From positions 1 to 40,332 of the forward strand of contig PBLK01000021.1 of NCBI GenBank assembly GCA_002721725.1: 40,332 bases of DNA, given 5' to 3'. This document shows, piece after piece, positions 28,446 through 40,249 of this stretch; position 1 is the first letter of the stretch, and each line of letters starts with the position of its first letter. The DNA is from Rhodobiaceae bacterium (GTDB lineage: Bacteria; Pseudomonadota; Alphaproteobacteria; RS24). The notes beneath the pieces were generated by a model. That model was given only the letters and a program-made list of their open reading frames with translations, was not told where the DNA came from and searched no databases. The translations under genes and the position numbers were made by a program.

Positions 28446-31400
28446 TTAATCGTCGGCTGAAACCGTTGCTTCATCGCCTTCTTCAGCAGGCAATTCAGGG
28501 GTCGGATTAAGCGCTTCGAGCTCGGCATCGCGCTCGGCGGCCTCGCCTTTCAAACGCTGCATCAAACCGCCGGTACCGGCGGGAATCAGGCGTCCAACAA
28601 TGACGTTTTCTTTCAAGCCGATTAGTTCGTCGTATTTGCCGTTAATCGCCGCTTCTGTCAGCACACGCGTCGTTTCTTGGAACGATGCCGCTGAAATGAA
28701 GGAACGGGTTTGCAACGATGCTTTGGTGATACCAAGCAAAACCGGCGTGCCGACGGGCGGCTCTTTGCCTTCCGATTTCAGACGCTCCACCTCAGCTTCG
28801 AACTCGACCTTATCAATCTGCTCTTCTTTCAGATAAATACTGTCACCTGTCACCTGCACCTCTACTTTTTGCAGCATTTGGCGAACAATCACTTCAATGT
28901 GCTTGTCGTTAATGGTCACGCCTTGCAGACGATACACGTCTTGAATCTCATTAATGAGATAGGCGGCCAATTCTTCAACACCGGAAATGGCGAGAATATC
29001 ATGCGGCGCAGGGTGGCCATCAATCAGATATTCGCCCTTCTCGATGATGTCGCCTTCTTGGACCGACAAATGCTTGGCTTTCGGCACCAAATATTCGACC
29101 GGCTCTTGATCGGCAGATTCCGGCTGAATAACGATGCGACGCTTGTTCTTATAATCGCGTCCAAATTCTACCTTACCGGTGATTTCAGCGATAACTGCGT
29201 GGTCTTTAGGACGACGTGCCTCAAACAATTCAGCAACCCGCGGCAGACCGCCAGTAATGTCACTGGTCGATGCGCCTTCCGTCGGAATACGCGCCAGCGT
29301 GTCACCAGCATGCACCTTGGCGCCCGAATCGACTGACAAAATAGCGTCGACGGCTAGAATAAAGCGCGCCTCATTGCCATTGGACAGGGTTTTAATATTG
29401 CCCTTCTCGTCTTTAACGACGATGGCCGGCTTTAAATCGCTTCCGCGCGTGCCGCTTGAAGCATCAATGATGACACGCTGGCTGATGCCGGTTGCTTCGT
29501 CAGTATTTTCGGTCACGGACACGCCTTCAACTAGGTCTTCAAACTCAACTACGCCGTCCAACTCGGTCAAAATCGGGATCGCATAGGGTTCCCATTCCGC
29601 CAGACGGTCGCCACGTGCCACTTCTTGTCCCTCTGCGACACGCAGACGAGCACCATAGGCCAATTTGTGGCTGGCCCGCTCGAGGCCGTTGTTATCGACA
29701 ATTTTGATGATCACATTGCGGCTCATCACCACAGGTCGGTCAGAACTGTCTTTGACTATGCTGGCATTTTCAAGCTGGACAACGCCATCGGCATTTGACT
29801 CGATGAAGGATTGGTCAACAACTTGGGCCGTACCACCAATGTGGAACGTTCGCATGGTTAGCTGCGTGCCAGGCTCACCTATGGACTGCGCGGCTATCAC
29901 GCCGACAGCTTCACCGATATTAACTGGCGTACCTCGGGCCAAGTCGCGACCATAACAGGTCGCGCAAACGCCTGATTTGGTTTCGCAGGTCAATGGTGAA
30001 CGCACTTTAATGCTGACCAGATTGGCTTCTTCAATGGCTTGCGAATGCTCTTCCGAAATAAGCGTGCCTTTTTTGATAATCACTTCATTGGTAGCCGGAT
30101 TGACAACATTTTCAACCGGTACACGGCCCAGCACACGCTCGGACAACGAGGTAATCACCTCACCGGCATCAATCACTGCGGCGACGGTGATGCCGTCTTT
30201 GGTGCCGCAATCGGTTTCATTGACAATACAATCTTGTGCCACATCAACCAGTCGGCGGGTCAAATAACCCGAGTTCGCCGTTTTCAAAGCCGTATCAGCC
30301 AGGCCCTTACGCGCGCCGTGGGTTGAGTTGAAGTATTCCAGAACCGACAGCCCTTCCTTAAAGTTTGAGATAATCGGTGTTTCGATAATCTCGCCAGATG
30401 GCTTGGCCATCAGGCCGCGCATACCGGCCAGCTGTTTCATCTGGGCGGGTGAACCACGCGCACCTGAATGCGACATCATATAGATGGAGTTGATAAAGTC
30501 ATCATCATCGGCTTCACTGACATCAACGGTGGAAATTTTTCCCATCATGGCATCGGCCACACGATCCGTGCAGCGCGCCCAAGCATCAACTACTTTATTG
30601 TATTTCTCGCCTTGCGTAATCAGACCATCAATATATTGCTGCTCATATTCCTTAACCAGTTTAGCCGTCTCGTCAATCAGGCCAAGCTTGTCTTCAGGAA
30701 TAACCATATCGTCTTTTCCGAATGAAATACCGGCTTTACACGCTTCGCGGAAACCGACCTTCATAATGTGGTCGCAGAAGATAACCGTCTCTTTTTGACC
30801 GCAATGGCGATACACGGCATCAATGACTTTTGAAATTTCTTTCTTGGTCATCAGCTTATTGATTGTATCAAACGGCAGATTGCCATGTTTCGGCAATTCT
30901 TGTCCTAGCATGTAGCGACCGGCAGTGGTTTCGACCACGCGCGGCACGACAGTGCCGTCAGCATCCATCTCTTCAATGCGCGCCTTGATTTTGGTATGCA
31001 AAGTGAGCGCGTGATTGTCGAGCGCCAATTCCAATTCAGCCAAATCGCCAATCATCATGCCTTCGCCAGGCAAGCCGTCGCGCTGCAAGGTCATGTAATA
31101 TAGACCCAGCACAATATCTTGTGACGGCACAATAATCGGCGCGCCATTGGCCGGATGCAGAATATTATTGGTCGACATCATCAAAACCCGCGCTTCCAAC
31201 TGCGCTTCCAAGGAAAGCGGCACATGGACAGCCATTTGGTCACCGTCAAAGTCAGCGTTAAAAGCGGCGCAAACCAGCGGGTGCAATTGAATGGCCTTGC
31301 CTTCAATCAATACCGGCTCAAATGCCTGAATGCCCAAGCGGTGCAAGGTCGGGGCGCGGTTCAACATCACCGGATGCTCGCGAATGACCTCGTCGAGAAT

Positions 31401-32636
31401 ATCCCAAACTTCAGGACGCTCTTTCTCGACCATTTTCTTCGATTGCTTGACCGTCGCCGACAAACCTTTCGCCTCAAGACGCGAATAAATAAATGGCTTG
31501 AACAGCTCCAGTGCCATTTTCTTCGGCAGACCGCATTGGTGCAATTTCAGTTCCGGACCGACCACAATAACCGAACGACCCGAATAATCGACACGCTTGC
31601 CGAGAAGGTTTTGGCGGAAACGGCCTTGCTTACCTTTCAGCATATCGGACAATGATTTCAGCGGTCGCTTATTGCCGCCGGTAATGACGCGGCCACGACG
31701 GCCATTGTCAAACAGCGCATCGACAGATTCTTGCAGCATACGCTTTTCATTGCGGACGATAATATCCGGCGCGCGCAATTCTATCAGACGCTTCAGGCGA
31801 TTGTTCCGGTTGATGACGCGACGATATAAATCGTTCAAGTCAGAGGTCGCAAAACGACCCCCATCAAGCGGCACAAGCGGACGCAATTCCGGCGGAATGA
31901 CCGGCACAACATTCAAAATCATCCATTCAGGACGGCTGCCAGAACGGATAAAGGCTTCAACCACTTTCAAACGCTTGGCTAATTTTTTTGGCTTAAGCTC
32001 GGTGGTCGCTTCGGCAATGCCGACGCGCAATTCTTCACGCAATTCTTCGAGGTTCAACTCTTCCAGCATGACGCGCACCGCTTCCGCACCGATACCGGCC
32101 ACGAAATTGTCTTCACCATGCTCATCTTGGGCGTCGAAATATTCTTCCTCCGTCAGCAATTGCCCTTTTTCAAGCGGCGACAGCATCGGGTCGAGAACGA
32201 TGAAGTTTTCGAAATAGAGCACGCGCTCCAAATCCTTCAACGTCATATCGAGCAGCAGCCCAATACGGCTCGGCAAAGATTTCAAGAACCAAATATGCGC
32301 GACCGGGGCGGCCAATTCGATATGCCCCATGCGCTCGCGGCGCACTTTCGTCAGCGTCACTTCAACGCCGCATTTTTCGCAAATGACGCCTTTGAACTTC
32401 ATGCGCTTATATTTGCCGCACAAACATTCATAATCTTTTATCGGGCCGAAAATACGGGCACAAAAAAGGCCGTCGCGCTCCGGCTTAAAGGTCCGATAGT
32501 TAATCGTCTCCGGCTTCTTAATCTCACCATATGACCACGAAAAAATCTTTTCCGGGCTGGCGATTGAAATACGGATTTGATCGAAGGCCTGTTGATTGGC
32601 CTGCGGATTGAAAATATTCATGACCTCTTGGTTCAT
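28446..32636 (-). CDS. rpoC: RNA polymerase beta' subunit
   Basis: Beta' carries the catalytic Mg in the NADFDGDQM motif. The 1396-residue protein has the N-terminal zinc ribbon ([20 protein letters not shown]), the rudder/lid region with [16 protein letters not shown], the bridge helix and trigger loop ([20 protein letters not shown]), the second zinc site ([12 protein letters not shown] with its two upstream Cys), and a C-terminal [10 protein letters not shown] followed by an acidic tail. The length is typical for Alphaproteobacteria. It starts 30 nt after rpoB. Confidence 0.99.
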   Translation of the reverse strand: MNQEVMNIFNPQANQQAFDQIRISIASPEKIFSWSYGEIKKPETINYRTFKPERDGLFCARIFGPIKDYECLCGKYKRMKFKGVICEKCGVEVTLTKVRRERMGHIELAAPVAHIWFLKSLPSRIGLLLDMTLKDLERVLYFENFIVLDPMLSPLEKGQLLTEEEYFDAQDEHGEDNFVAGIGAEAVRVMLEELNLEELREELRVGIAEATTELKPKKLAKRLKVVEAFIRSGSRPEWMILNVVPVIPPELRPLVPLDGGRFATSDLNDLYRRVINRNNRLKRLIELRAPDIIVRNEKRMLQESVDALFDNGRRGRVITGGNKRPLKSLSDMLKGKQGRFRQNLLGKRVDYSGRSVIVVGPELKLHQCGLPKKMALELFKPFIYSRLEAKGLSATVKQSKKMVEKERPEVWDILDEVIREHPVMLNRAPTLHRLGIQAFEPVLIEGKAIQLHPLVCAAFNADFDGDQMAVHVPLSLEAQLEARVLMMSTNNILHPANGAPIIVPSQDIVLGLYYMTLQRDGLPGEGMMIGDLAELELALDNHALTLHTKIKARIEEMDADGTVVPRVVETTAGRYMLGQELPKHGNLPFDTINKLMTKKEISKVIDAVYRHCGQKETVIFCDHIMKVGFREACKAGISFGKDDMVIPEDKLGLIDETAKLVKEYEQQYIDGLITQGEKYNKVVDAWARCTDRVADAMMGKISTVDVSEADDDDFINSIYMMSHSGARGSPAQMKQLAGMRGLMAKPSGEIIETPIISNFKEGLSVLEYFNSTHGARKGLADTALKTANSGYLTRRLVDVAQDCIVNETDCGTKDGITVAAVIDAGEVITSLSERVLGRVPVENVVNPATNEVIIKKGTLISEEHSQAIEEANLVSIKVRSPLTCETKSGVCATCYGRDLARGTPVNIGEAVGVIAAQSIGEPGTQLTMRTFHIGGTAQVVDQSFIESNADGVVQLENASIVKDSSDRPVVMSRNVIIKIVDNNGLERASHKLAYGARLRVAEGQEVARGDRLAEWEPYAIPILTELDGVVEFEDLVEGVSVTENTDEATGISQRVIIDASSGTRGSDLKPAIVVKDEKGNIKTLSNGNEARFILAVDAILSVDSGAKVHAGDTLARIPTEGASTSDITGGLPRVAELFEARRPKDHAVIAEITGKVEFGRDYKNKRRIVIQPESADQEPVEYLVPKAKHLSVQEGDIIEKGEYLIDGHPAPHDILAISGVEELAAYLINEIQDVYRLQGVTINDKHIEVIVRQMLQKVEVQVTGDSIYLKEEQIDKVEFEAEVERLKSEGKEPPVGTPVLLGITKASLQTRSFISAASFQETTRVLTEAAINGKYDELIGLKENVIVGRLIPAGTGGLMQRLKGEAAERDAELEALNPTPELPAEEGDEATVSADD

Positions 32637-32666
32637 GGTCTTCTCCTGCGTAAGCGGCGCGCCGCT

Positions 32667-35600
32667 TTATTCCTGATTTTCTTTGCGGCTCTCTGTCAAT
32701 TCGACATTGAGACCCAAAGACCGGATTTCTTTCACCAACACGTTGAAGCTCTCCGGAATACCGGCTTCAAATGTATCATCACCCTTAACTATAGCTTCAT
32801 AGACTTTTGTCCGACCCGCCACATCGTCCGACTTGACTGTCAGCATTTCCTGCAACGTATAGGCCGCGCCATAAGCTTCCAGCGCCCACACTTCCATCTC
32901 GCCAAAGCGCTGACCACCGAACTGCGCCTTACCGCCCAACGGCTGTTGGGTAACAAGGCTGTAAGGGCCGATGGAACGGGCGTGAATTTTGTCATCAACC
33001 AAGTGATGCAATTTCAGCATATAGATGTAGCCGACCGTTACTTTACGGTCGAAAGGCTCACCGGTGCGGCCATCGTGCAATTGCACCTGACCGGAACTGT
33101 CAATGCCGGCTTTGCCAAGCATATCGACAATGTCACCTTCAACCGCACCGTCAAACACCGGCGTTGCCACCGGCACACCGCGACGCAAAGTCTGGCTCAT
33201 CTCAATCACTTCGCCATCAGACAATTTGCCGACTGCCGGATCGTCTGAATAGACATCTTTCAGCGTATCCTTGACTTTCGCCACATCGCCTTCGCGCTCA
33301 TAGGCGGTCAAGGCGTCATTGATTTGGCGGCCAAGACCGGCACAAGCCCAACCCAAATGGGTCTCGAGAATTTGCCCGACATTCATTCGGCTCGGCACCC
33401 CAAGCGGGTTGAGCACAATGTCAACCGGCGTACCGTCATCGTGATAAGGCATATCTTCAACCGGCATGATGCGGCTGATGACACCTTTATTGCCGTGACG
33501 ACCGGCCATTTTGTCACCCGGTTGCAGCTTACGCTTCACCGCGACATAGACCTTAATCATTTTCATCACGCCCGGCGGCAATTCATCACCGCGCTGCAAT
33601 TTGTCGACCTTATCTTCAAAGCGCGCTTCCAATGCCGCTTTGGCATCGTCAAACTGCTTTTTCATGGCTTCGACTTCAGCCATCGCCGTGTCGTTTTTAA
33701 GGGCAATCTGCCACCACTGCGCGCGCGTCAAATCATCAAGCATGGCATTGGTGATCTTGGCATCGGCGCCGACGCCGGAGGGGCCGGATGCGGCTTGCTT
33801 GCCAACCAAGACTTCCTCCAGACGTTTGTAAACATTGCGTTCTAGGATAGCCAATTCATCATCACGGTCTTTCGCCAGTGCTTCTATTTCCTCGCGCTCA
33901 ATCGCCAGCGCACGTTCATCTTTATCAATGCCGTGACGGTTAAAAACACGCACCTCCACCACCGTGCCGGCTGTTCCAGGCGGCAATTTTAAGGAGGTGT
34001 CGCGCACATCAGATGCTTTCTCACCGAAAATGGCGCGCAGAAGTTTTTCTTCTGGCGTCATCGGGCTTTCGCCTTTCGGGGTTATTTTTCCGACCAGAAT
34101 ATCGCCAGGATTGACCTCTGCACCGATATAAACGATTCCGGCCTCGTCTAAGTTACTCAGCGCTTCTTCTCCGACATTGGGAATATCGCGGGTAATTTCT
34201 TCGGGTCCCATTTTGGTATCACGTGCCATCACCTCAAATTCTTCTATATGAATAGAGGTGAAAACATCATCGCGCACAATACGCTCTGAAATGAGAATGG
34301 AGTCCTCAAAATTGTAACCGTTCCATGGCATGAAGGCGACTAGCACATTCCGGCCTAGCGCCAATTCACCAAGCTCGGTTGACGGGCCATCAGCAACAAC
34401 ATCGCCGACTTCAACGCGATCACCGACACGCACCAACGGACGCTGGTTGATGCAGGTTGACTGGTTGGAGCGTTGGAATTTACGCAAATTGTATATATCA
34501 ACACCAGATTTCGATGCATCGGTTTCTTCCGTAGCGCGAATAACGATACGCGTTGCATCGACTTGGTCAACCATACCGGCGCGGCGCGCCGAAATGGCGG
34601 CGCCGCTGTCGCGGGCAACCACTTCTTCCATGCCTGTGCCGACCAGCGGCGCTTCCGCTTGCATCAGCGGCACGGCTTGACGCTGCATATTCGAGCCCAT
34701 CAAAGCGCGGTTGGCATCGTCGTTTTCAAGGAACGGAATTAGCGCAGCTGCAACCGAAACAATTTGTTTCGGCGACACGTCAAGCAAATCGACCATATCC
34801 GGTGGTACCAACTCAAAGTCGCCATTGATGCGGCAGTTAATCAGCTCATCGGTCAGCTTGCCGCTTGCATCAATGCCGATATTGGCCTGTGCCACTCGGA
34901 AGCGCGCTTCCTCCATCGCTGAGAGATAGATGACATCTTTCGTCACCTTGCCGTCTTCTACTTTACGATATGGGCTTTCAATAAAGCCATATTTATTGAC
35001 ACGGGCAAAGGTGGCCAGCGAGTTAATAAGGCCGATATTTGGCCCTTCCGGCGTTTCAATCGGGCAAATACGCCCATAATGGGTCGGGTGCACGTCGCGC
35101 ACCTCAAAACCGGCGCGCTCCCGCGTCAAGCCGCCAGGGCCAAGCGCAGATAGGCGACGCTTATGGGTAATCTCAGACAGCGGATTGGTCTGGTCCATAA
35201 ATTGTGACAGTTGGGAAGATCCGAAGAATTCTCGAACCGATGCCGAAACCGGTTTGGCGTTGATTAGGTCTTGCGGCATCACCGTATCAATATCGATAGA
35301 GCTCATGCGCTCTTTAATCGCGCGCTCCATCCGCAACAGACCGATGCGATATTGATTTTCCATCAACTCACCGACCGAGCGTACACGGCGATTGCCGAGA
35401 TTATCGATATCATCAATGTCGCCACGGCCATCGCGCAAATCGACCAGCGTTTTTACAACACCAACAATGTCTTCTTTGCGCAATACGCGAATGTCATCGG
35501 GGCACTCTTGATTGAGGCGAATGTTCATTTTCACCCGACCGACGGCCGAAAGATCATAGCGTTCGCTATCGAAAAATAAGCCATCGAACAGCGCTTGCGC

Positions 35601-36764
35601 CGTTTCAGGCGTCGGCGGCTCGCCGGGGCGCATGACGCGATAAATTTCTTCCAACGCAGACAACTGGTCGTTCGATTTATCGGCAAAGAGCGTATTGCGG
35701 ATGAACGGACCTTTATTAACCGGGTCAATATCGAGCACACTCAGCTCATCATAGCCTTTTTCTTTCAAATCAGCGAGCAGCTCTTCGGTAATCTCATCAC
35801 CGGATTCGGCGAAAATCTCACCCGTCTCATAGCTGACCAACTCGTCAGACAGGAAGCGACCGATTAGCTCTTCATCACCCACGAGCAACGACTCCAGGCC
35901 CTCTTCGGCTAGCAAGCGCGCTTTGCGCGGAGAAATTTTCTGACCCGCTTCAACCGCAACCTTGCCGGTTTTGGCATCGACCAAATCATAGATCGGCTTG
36001 GTGCCGCGGCGTTGCTCGGGCACAAAATCGGTAACCCAACCCTTTTTGTCGAGCTTGTAAACAACCTTGTCATAGAACATCTCAAGTATAGTGTCTGAAG
36101 CATAATCTAACGCATGCAGTAGCACGGTGGCCGGTAATTTCCGGCGGCGGTCGATACGCACATGTAGAATGTCTTTGGCATCAAACTCAAAATCCAGCCA
36201 TGAGCCGCGATAAGGAATGACACGAGCGGCGAACAACAATTTTCCCGATACATGCGTTTTGCCTTTATCGTGGTCGAAGAACACGCCCGGGCTCCGGTGC
36301 ATTTGCGAGACAATTACACGCTCCGTGCCATTGACAACAAACGTGCCATTATCCGTCATGAAGGGCAGGTCGCCCATATAGACTTCCTGCTCTTTAATAT
36401 CTTTGACCGATTTTGAACCGGTTTCCTCATCAATGTCGAAAACCACCAGACGGAGTGTCACCTTCAGCGGTGCAGCATAAGTCATGCCGCGCTGTTGGCA
36501 CTCTTCAACGTCATATTTGGGCTTTTCAAAATCATAAGAGACGAATTCCAGCATTGACGCGCCGGAAAAATCGCTAATCGGGAAAACCGATTTGAATACA
36601 GCTTGCAAACCGTCTTCATCACGACCACCATCAGGTTCATGCACCTGTAAAAATTGGTCATAGGAATATTTCTGAACTTCAATCAGATTTGGCATTTCCA
36701 CAACTTGTGGAATGCGACCGAATGAACGGCGAACACGTTTGCGACCTGCGTAAGCTTGCGACAT
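32667..36764 (-). CDS. rpoB: RNA polymerase beta subunit
   Basis: The 1365-residue protein has the fork and rifampicin-binding region [17 protein letters not shown] followed by [13 protein letters not shown]. All the usual resistance positions (Asp516, His526 and Ser531 in E. coli numbering) are wild type, so it should be rifampicin sensitive. [31 protein letters not shown] and the C-terminal [19 protein letters not shown] follow. It is separated from rplL by 157 bp containing a long hairpin. Confidence 0.99.
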   Translation of the reverse strand: MSQAYAGRKRVRRSFGRIPQVVEMPNLIEVQKYSYDQFLQVHEPDGGRDEDGLQAVFKSVFPISDFSGASMLEFVSYDFEKPKYDVEECQQRGMTYAAPLKVTLRLVVFDIDEETGSKSVKDIKEQEVYMGDLPFMTDNGTFVVNGTERVIVSQMHRSPGVFFDHDKGKTHVSGKLLFAARVIPYRGSWLDFEFDAKDILHVRIDRRRKLPATVLLHALDYASDTILEMFYDKVVYKLDKKGWVTDFVPEQRRGTKPIYDLVDAKTGKVAVEAGQKISPRKARLLAEEGLESLLVGDEELIGRFLSDELVSYETGEIFAESGDEITEELLADLKEKGYDELSVLDIDPVNKGPFIRNTLFADKSNDQLSALEEIYRVMRPGEPPTPETAQALFDGLFFDSERYDLSAVGRVKMNIRLNQECPDDIRVLRKEDIVGVVKTLVDLRDGRGDIDDIDNLGNRRVRSVGELMENQYRIGLLRMERAIKERMSSIDIDTVMPQDLINAKPVSASVREFFGSSQLSQFMDQTNPLSEITHKRRLSALGPGGLTRERAGFEVRDVHPTHYGRICPIETPEGPNIGLINSLATFARVNKYGFIESPYRKVEDGKVTKDVIYLSAMEEARFRVAQANIGIDASGKLTDELINCRINGDFELVPPDMVDLLDVSPKQIVSVAAALIPFLENDDANRALMGSNMQRQAVPLMQAEAPLVGTGMEEVVARDSGAAISARRAGMVDQVDATRIVIRATEETDASKSGVDIYNLRKFQRSNQSTCINQRPLVRVGDRVEVGDVVADGPSTELGELALGRNVLVAFMPWNGYNFEDSILISERIVRDDVFTSIHIEEFEVMARDTKMGPEEITRDIPNVGEEALSNLDEAGIVYIGAEVNPGDILVGKITPKGESPMTPEEKLLRAIFGEKASDVRDTSLKLPPGTAGTVVEVRVFNRHGIDKDERALAIEREEIEALAKDRDDELAILERNVYKRLEEVLVGKQAASGPSGVGADAKITNAMLDDLTRAQWWQIALKNDTAMAEVEAMKKQFDDAKAALEARFEDKVDKLQRGDELPPGVMKMIKVYVAVKRKLQPGDKMAGRHGNKGVISRIMPVEDMPYHDDGTPVDIVLNPLGVPSRMNVGQILETHLGWACAGLGRQINDALTAYEREGDVAKVKDTLKDVYSDDPAVGKLSDGEVIEMSQTLRRGVPVATPVFDGAVEGDIVDMLGKAGIDSSGQVQLHDGRTGEPFDRKVTVGYIYMLKLHHLVDDKIHARSIGPYSLVTQQPLGGKAQFGGQRFGEMEVWALEAYGAAYTLQEMLTVKSDDVAGRTKVYEAIVKGDDTFEAGIPESFNVLVKEIRSLGLNVELTESRKENQE

Positions 36765-36855
36765 GAGCTATCCTCACTTTTCCCAAGCGGGCCCGGAATT
36801 CCGGTGAACGGGTTTCCCCGCTATGCACGCCCCCTACCCGCGATTTGGAGGCATG

Positions 36856-36904
36856 TGCCAAAAAGGCAAGATGGGGCAGCCGGACTGAAACGCCCGACCA
36901 CCCC
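36856..36904 (-). promoter_or_regulatory. Attenuator or RNase III-type hairpin between rplL and rpoB
   Basis: On the minus strand GGGGTGGTCGG and CCGGCTGCCCC form an 11-bp stem with three G-U pairs and a 10-nt loop (36873-36904). A small hairpin TGCC-TTTTT-GGCA (36856-36868) comes right after it. In E. coli the same gap holds an attenuator and an RNase III site that lower rpoBC expression relative to L7/L12. No strong promoter is seen here, so a similar role is inferred. Confidence 0.5.
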
Positions 36905-36921
36905 GTATTTCTAGACGCGAA

Positions 36922-37302
36922 CTATTTCAGTTCGACAGTCGCGCCAACGCCTTCGAGCTTCTCTTTAATCTCGTTGGCTTCAGCGGTCGGAACGTCTTCT
37001 TTAAGGTCTTTCGGTGCACCTTCAACGATCTCTTTGGCCTCTTTCAGACCCAGACCGGTGATGGCACGAACTTCCTTAATGACGTTGATTTTCTGGTCGC
37101 CTGCTGCGGCAAGAACGACGGTAAATGCGTCTTTTTCTTCAGCAGCATCACCGGCATCGCCGCCGGCGGCAGGGGCAGCAGCTACTGCAACAGGTGCAGC
37201 GGCAGAAACGCCCCATTTGTCTTCCAGAAGTTTAGCAAGCTCAGCCGCTTCAATCACGGACAGGCTTGAGAGATCATCGGCAATTTTTTCAATATCGGCC
37301 AT
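36922..37302 (-). CDS. rplL: 50S ribosomal protein L7/L12
   Basis: This is the mobile stalk protein that recruits translation factors. The 126-residue protein has an N-terminal dimerisation helix pair ([20 protein letters not shown]), an Ala-rich hinge, and the C-terminal domain with [20 protein letters not shown] and the [12 protein letters not shown] block. It follows rplJ by 36 nt. Confidence 0.98.
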   Translation of the reverse strand: MADIEKIADDLSSLSVIEAAELAKLLEDKWGVSAAAPVAVAAAPAAGGDAGDAAEEKDAFTVVLAAAGDQKINVIKEVRAITGLGLKEAKEIVEGAPKDLKEDVPTAEANEIKEKLEGVGATVELK

Positions 37303-37338
37303 TTTCTTTCTCCAATCGGTTGTTCCGGGACCTACCGC

Positions 37339-37857
37339 TTACGCGGCATCTCCCTCTGCAGCTTTGGCGCCAATTACGCGGGCCAGTTGACCCGCCGGAG
37401 CCTGCAACACGCCTGCCAATTTGGTGGCAGGTGAGTTGATAAGTCCGACAAGTTGACCGCGTAGCTCGTCCAGAGACGGCAGCGACGCCAGATTTTTGAC
37501 ACCATCCGCATCAAGAACGTTGCCGTCCATAATGCCGCCAATGATTTTCAGATTGCCATTGGCTTTCGCGAATTTGGCGGCGACTTTCGGGGCAGCGACC
37601 GGATCGTCTGAAAAGGCAATCGCGGTCGGGCCGGTGAAAAATTCGCCGACAGACTCACTTGGTGTTCCTGCGAGAGCGAGCTTGACGAGACGGTTTTTGG
37701 TCACTTTGACCGTGCCACCGACATCCGCCATTTGGTGCCGAAGCTCATCGAGATCCGGCACGGAAAGCCCCGAATAGTGGGTCACGACAATCACACCGGC
37801 ATTTTCAAAAATGCCGTTATAGTGTGACACCAGCTCTTCTTTTGCAGCTCTATCCAC
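37339..37857 (-). CDS. rplJ: 50S ribosomal protein L10
   Basis: L10 anchors L7/L12 dimers at the stalk base and represses its own operon by binding the leader. The 172-residue protein begins MDRAAKEELVSHYN, with TKNRLVKLALAGT and the C-terminal L12-binding helix. The start is GTG at 37857 with GGAG 8 nt upstream; no better ATG is present. It is preceded by a structured leader of about 290 nt. Confidence 0.97.
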   Translation of the reverse strand: MDRAAKEELVSHYNGIFENAGVIVVTHYSGLSVPDLDELRHQMADVGGTVKVTKNRLVKLALAGTPSESVGEFFTGPTAIAFSDDPVAAPKVAAKFAKANGNLKIIGGIMDGNVLDADGVKNLASLPSLDELRGQLVGLINSPATKLAGVLQAPAGQLARVIGAKAAEGDAA

Positions 37858-38151
37858 TGTTCACTCTCCTTTGTATGTCTCGCGACATACGCTGGTGGTG
37901 CCGCCCCCTTTCGGGTTATGGCACCGGTTCGGAATTGCCACCTGATGCGAAAAGCATCGGGTGACGCTCTTCCTGTCCCGGGACCAGCCGATTAAGCGCT
38001 TTCGCACTCTCAAAAACTGTTCTCCCGTCTCATACAGGCCATTAAGCATTCCAAATTGAATGCCCCTGTAATCTCGGACAGGCCGAAGGCTTAACCTTCG
38101 GTCATCCGTCCGCCGCCCCCATGTGTACGCAACGGGCGGCAAACGAAATTT
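37858..38151 (-). promoter_or_regulatory. Probable L10 leader (autoregulatory rplJL mRNA structure)
   Basis: This 294-bp gap between rplA and rplJ has no credible gene but is full of hairpins. CCGAAGG/CCTTCGG is at 38083-38101. GCATTC/GAATGC is at 38046-38063. A GATGC/GCATC stem is at 37944-37958. GTATGTC-GCGA-GACATAC, a 7-bp stem with a GNRA loop, is at 37873-37890, just before the ribosome-binding site. In many bacteria L10 with L12 binds the leader here to repress translation. The position and structure fit; a covariance-model match was not tested. Confidence 0.6.
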
Positions 38152-38847
38152 CTATACCTCGTTGCCGAGGTCTGCCATATCCAGTTTCACGCCCGGCCCC
38201 ATCGTGGAGCTGACCGCCAAACGTTTCATATAGGTGCCTTTAGCACCGCTTGGCCGTGCCTTTTGTACGGCATTGACGAGCGCGCGGATATTTCCGGCCA
38301 ATTGCTCTTCCGAGAAACTGGCTTTACCGACACCGGCTTGCACAATGCCTTCCTTTTCGACACGAAACTCAACCGCGCCGCCTTTGGCTGCGCGCACCGC
38401 TTCTGCGACATCTGTTGTCACCGTGCCGACTTTCGGGTTCGGCATTAAATTGCGCGGCCCCAAAACCTTACCAAGACGACCGACCAGCGGCATCATATCC
38501 GGCGTCGCAATGCAGCGATCGAAATCAATCGTTCCGCCCTGCACGGTTTCCATCAAATCTTCCGCACCGACAATATCAGCACCGGCCGCCTTCGCTTCCT
38601 CGGCTTTTTCATCGCGGGCAAACACGGCAACGCGCTGTGCGCGGCCTGTGCCATTGGGCAGTTCAATCACGCCGCGAACCATTTGGTCGGCATGGCGCGG
38701 ATCAACACCCAGATTGATGGCAATTTCTACTGTCTCGTCAAACTTGGCTGTGGCATTGGCCTTGACTAGCTTGACGGCTTCATCGAGCGAATAGAGTTTG
38801 TTCTTATCGACAGACTCATTGGCTGCTTTTGTACGTTTTCCGGCCAT
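38152..38847 (-). CDS. rplA: 50S ribosomal protein L1
   Basis: L1 forms the mobile stalk by the E site and in E. coli represses the L11 operon. The 231-residue protein has [54 protein letters not shown] and the [16 protein letters not shown]-terminal motif. Its ATG shares one base with the rplK stop (TAATG). Confidence 0.98.
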   Translation of the reverse strand: MAGKRTKAANESVDKNKLYSLDEAVKLVKANATAKFDETVEIAINLGVDPRHADQMVRGVIELPNGTGRAQRVAVFARDEKAEEAKAAGADIVGAEDLMETVQGGTIDFDRCIATPDMMPLVGRLGKVLGPRNLMPNPKVGTVTTDVAEAVRAAKGGAVEFRVEKEGIVQAGVGKASFSEEQLAGNIRALVNAVQKARPSGAKGTYMKRLAVSSTMGPGVKLDMADLGNEV

Positions 38848-39275
38848 TAGTCTCTTACCTCAAAACCCATTGACCGCGCAGAACCGGCGATCATTTTTTG
38901 CGCTTCGTCCAAATCGGTGGTGTTCAAATCGGCGATTTTCTGCTCGGCGATTTCGCGGCATTGCGCCATCGTCACCGAACCGGCGACCTCGCGACCCGGC
39001 GCTGAACCGCCTTTGGGCAATTTGGCAGCCTTCTTCAAATAATATGAAGCGGGCGGCGTTTTGATGATGAAGTCAAAAGACTTGTCTTCATAAATCGTAA
39101 CAATGGTCGGAATCGGCATATTGGCTTCCATTTCCTGCGTCTTCGCATTAAAAGCCTTGCAAAATTCCATAATGTTCAGGCCGCGCTGACCCAAAGCCGG
39201 GCCAATTGGCGGTGACGGGCTTGCGCCCCCTGCCGGCACCTGCATTTTCAGGTAGCCTTCAATCTTTTTTGCCAT
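38847..39275 (-). CDS. rplK: 50S ribosomal protein L11
   Basis: L11 helps build the GTPase-associated centre and is needed for RelA activation. The 142-residue protein has [38 protein letters not shown], the [16 protein letters not shown] linker and the C-terminal rRNA-binding domain ending [11 protein letters not shown]. It lies 89 nt after nusG. Confidence 0.98.
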   Translation of the reverse strand: MAKKIEGYLKMQVPAGGASPSPPIGPALGQRGLNIMEFCKAFNAKTQEMEANMPIPTIVTIYEDKSFDFIIKTPPASYYLKKAAKLPKGGSAPGREVAGSVTMAQCREIAEQKIADLNTTDLDEAQKMIAGSARSMGFEVRD

Positions 39276-39364
39276 CTCTCGTTCCTTTCCAGCCCCTTGC
39301 GGGACTGACGATTATGGGCCGTGGTGCGGCAGTTTGCTCTGCCTGCCACGAACTTTCACGGGGT

Positions 39365-39895
39365 TCAGCCTTTTTCGACCTGCCCGTACTCCAATTCGAC
39401 GGGCGTTGCCCGACCGAAAATCGACACGGCCACTTTCAACCGTGCCTTTTCTTCATCAACCTCTTCAACGAGGCCGCTGAAAGAAGCAAACGGGCCTTCG
39501 CATACGCGCACTTCCTCGCCCACTTCAAATATGATGGACGGCTTGGGTCGTTCCGCCCCGTCTTCAACCTGATTGACAATCCGGTCCACTTCCGATTGCG
39601 AAATCGGTGCCGGCTTGCTCTGCGATCCCAAAAAGCCGGTGACCTTTGGCGTGTTTTTAACCAGATGATAAGCCTCATCGGTCAAATCCATTTTCACCAG
39701 CACATAACCCGGGAAGAATTTACGCTCGCTATTGACGCGGCGACCGCGGCGCATCTCTACCACCTCTTCAGTCGGCACGAGAATTTCTTCAAATGCATCC
39801 TGCAATCCGGTTTGAGCCGCCTGCTCACGAATGCTTTCAGCCACTTTGTGCTCAAAGTTCGAGTAGGCGTGAACGATATACCAACGCTTTGCCAT
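39365..39895 (-). CDS. nusG: Transcription termination/antitermination protein NusG
   Basis: NusG binds RNA polymerase and links it to Rho or S10. The 176-residue protein has the NGN domain (KRWYIVHAYSNFEHKVAESI, RKFFPGYVLVKMDL) and a C-terminal KOW domain (GEEVRVCEGPFASFSGLVEE). It starts 1 nt after the secE stop. Confidence 0.98.
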   Translation of the reverse strand: MAKRWYIVHAYSNFEHKVAESIREQAAQTGLQDAFEEILVPTEEVVEMRRGRRVNSERKFFPGYVLVKMDLTDEAYHLVKNTPKVTGFLGSQSKPAPISQSEVDRIVNQVEDGAERPKPSIIFEVGEEVRVCEGPFASFSGLVEEVDEEKARLKVAVSIFGRATPVELEYGQVEKG

Positions 39896-39896
39896 A

Positions 39897-40088
39897 TTAA
39901 TTAGCCAGTCCCAAAAGTAATGATACCAGCCAGCTTAAAATCTGGTCGGCGATAAAAAAGAAAATGGCGGCAAGCGTTGCCAAAATGAAAACCATGACCG
40001 TGGTCACGGCAACTTCATTGCGGGTCGGCCACGTCACTTTCGACGTTTCGCTTCGCACTTCTTGCACAAATTTCAGCGGATTTGCCAT
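39897..40088 (-). CDS. secE: Preprotein translocase subunit SecE
   Basis: A 63-residue, single-helix SecE, the short form without the extra N-terminal helices of E. coli. It has KFVQEVRSETSKVTWPTRNE (the amphipathic helix) followed by one membrane helix from about residue 28 to 60. It completes the SecYE channel with the product at 12865-14196. It follows tRNA-Trp by 76 nt. Confidence 0.95.
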   Translation of the reverse strand: MANPLKFVQEVRSETSKVTWPTRNEVAVTTVMVFILATLAAIFFFIADQILSWLVSLLLGLAN

Positions 40089-40110
40089 CTGCCGATTTTC
40101 CTCTTTCCGA

Positions 40111-40163
40111 CAAACCTTGCGGTTTGCATTTTCCCTTCACAAAACCTGCTGCCTCTTTCGAGG
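40111..40163 (-). other. Two small hairpins between tRNA-Trp and secE
   Basis: CAAACC-GCAA-GGTTTG (complement at 40111-40126) and CCTC-GAAA-GAGG (complement at 40152-40163) are stems with GNRA tetraloops. The second begins directly after the tRNA 3' end. They may guide tRNA processing from the tuf-tRNA-secE transcript; no T-run supports termination. Confidence 0.45.
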
Positions 40164-40164
40164 C

Positions 40165-40240
40165 TGGCAGGAGTGGAGGGACTCGAACCCCCAACCCCCG
40201 GTTTTGGAGACCGGTGCTCTACCAGTTGAGCTACACTCCT
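40165..40240 (-). tRNA. tRNA-Trp (anticodon CCA)
   Basis: The 76-nt sequence folds as a tRNA. The acceptor arms are AGGAGTG and CACTCCT with discriminator G and an encoded CCA. The D arm is GCTC...GAGC, the anticodon stem CCGGT/ACCGG has loop CTCCAAA with anticodon CCA (complement at 40205-40207), and the T loop is TTCGAGT. It lies 9 nt after a tuf gene and 76 nt before secE, an order common in Alphaproteobacteria, so it is probably processed from a tuf transcript. Confidence 0.97.
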
Positions 40241-40249
40241 CCGGTTACG

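Noticed and set aside
32667-36764. Possible rifampicin-resistance change in RpoB
   Set aside because: The region around [19 protein letters not shown] is wild type at all classical positions.
36793-36804. Perfect palindrome CCGGAATTCCGG upstream of rpoB
   Set aside because: At 12 bp it is short and isolated, with no matching partner or promoter nearby; the larger hairpin at 36873-36904 is a better candidate.
37861-38142. Minus-strand ORF of 93 residues in the rplA-rplJ gap
   Set aside because: It runs through stable hairpins, has no family features, and its frame is explained by chance in a GC-rich leader.
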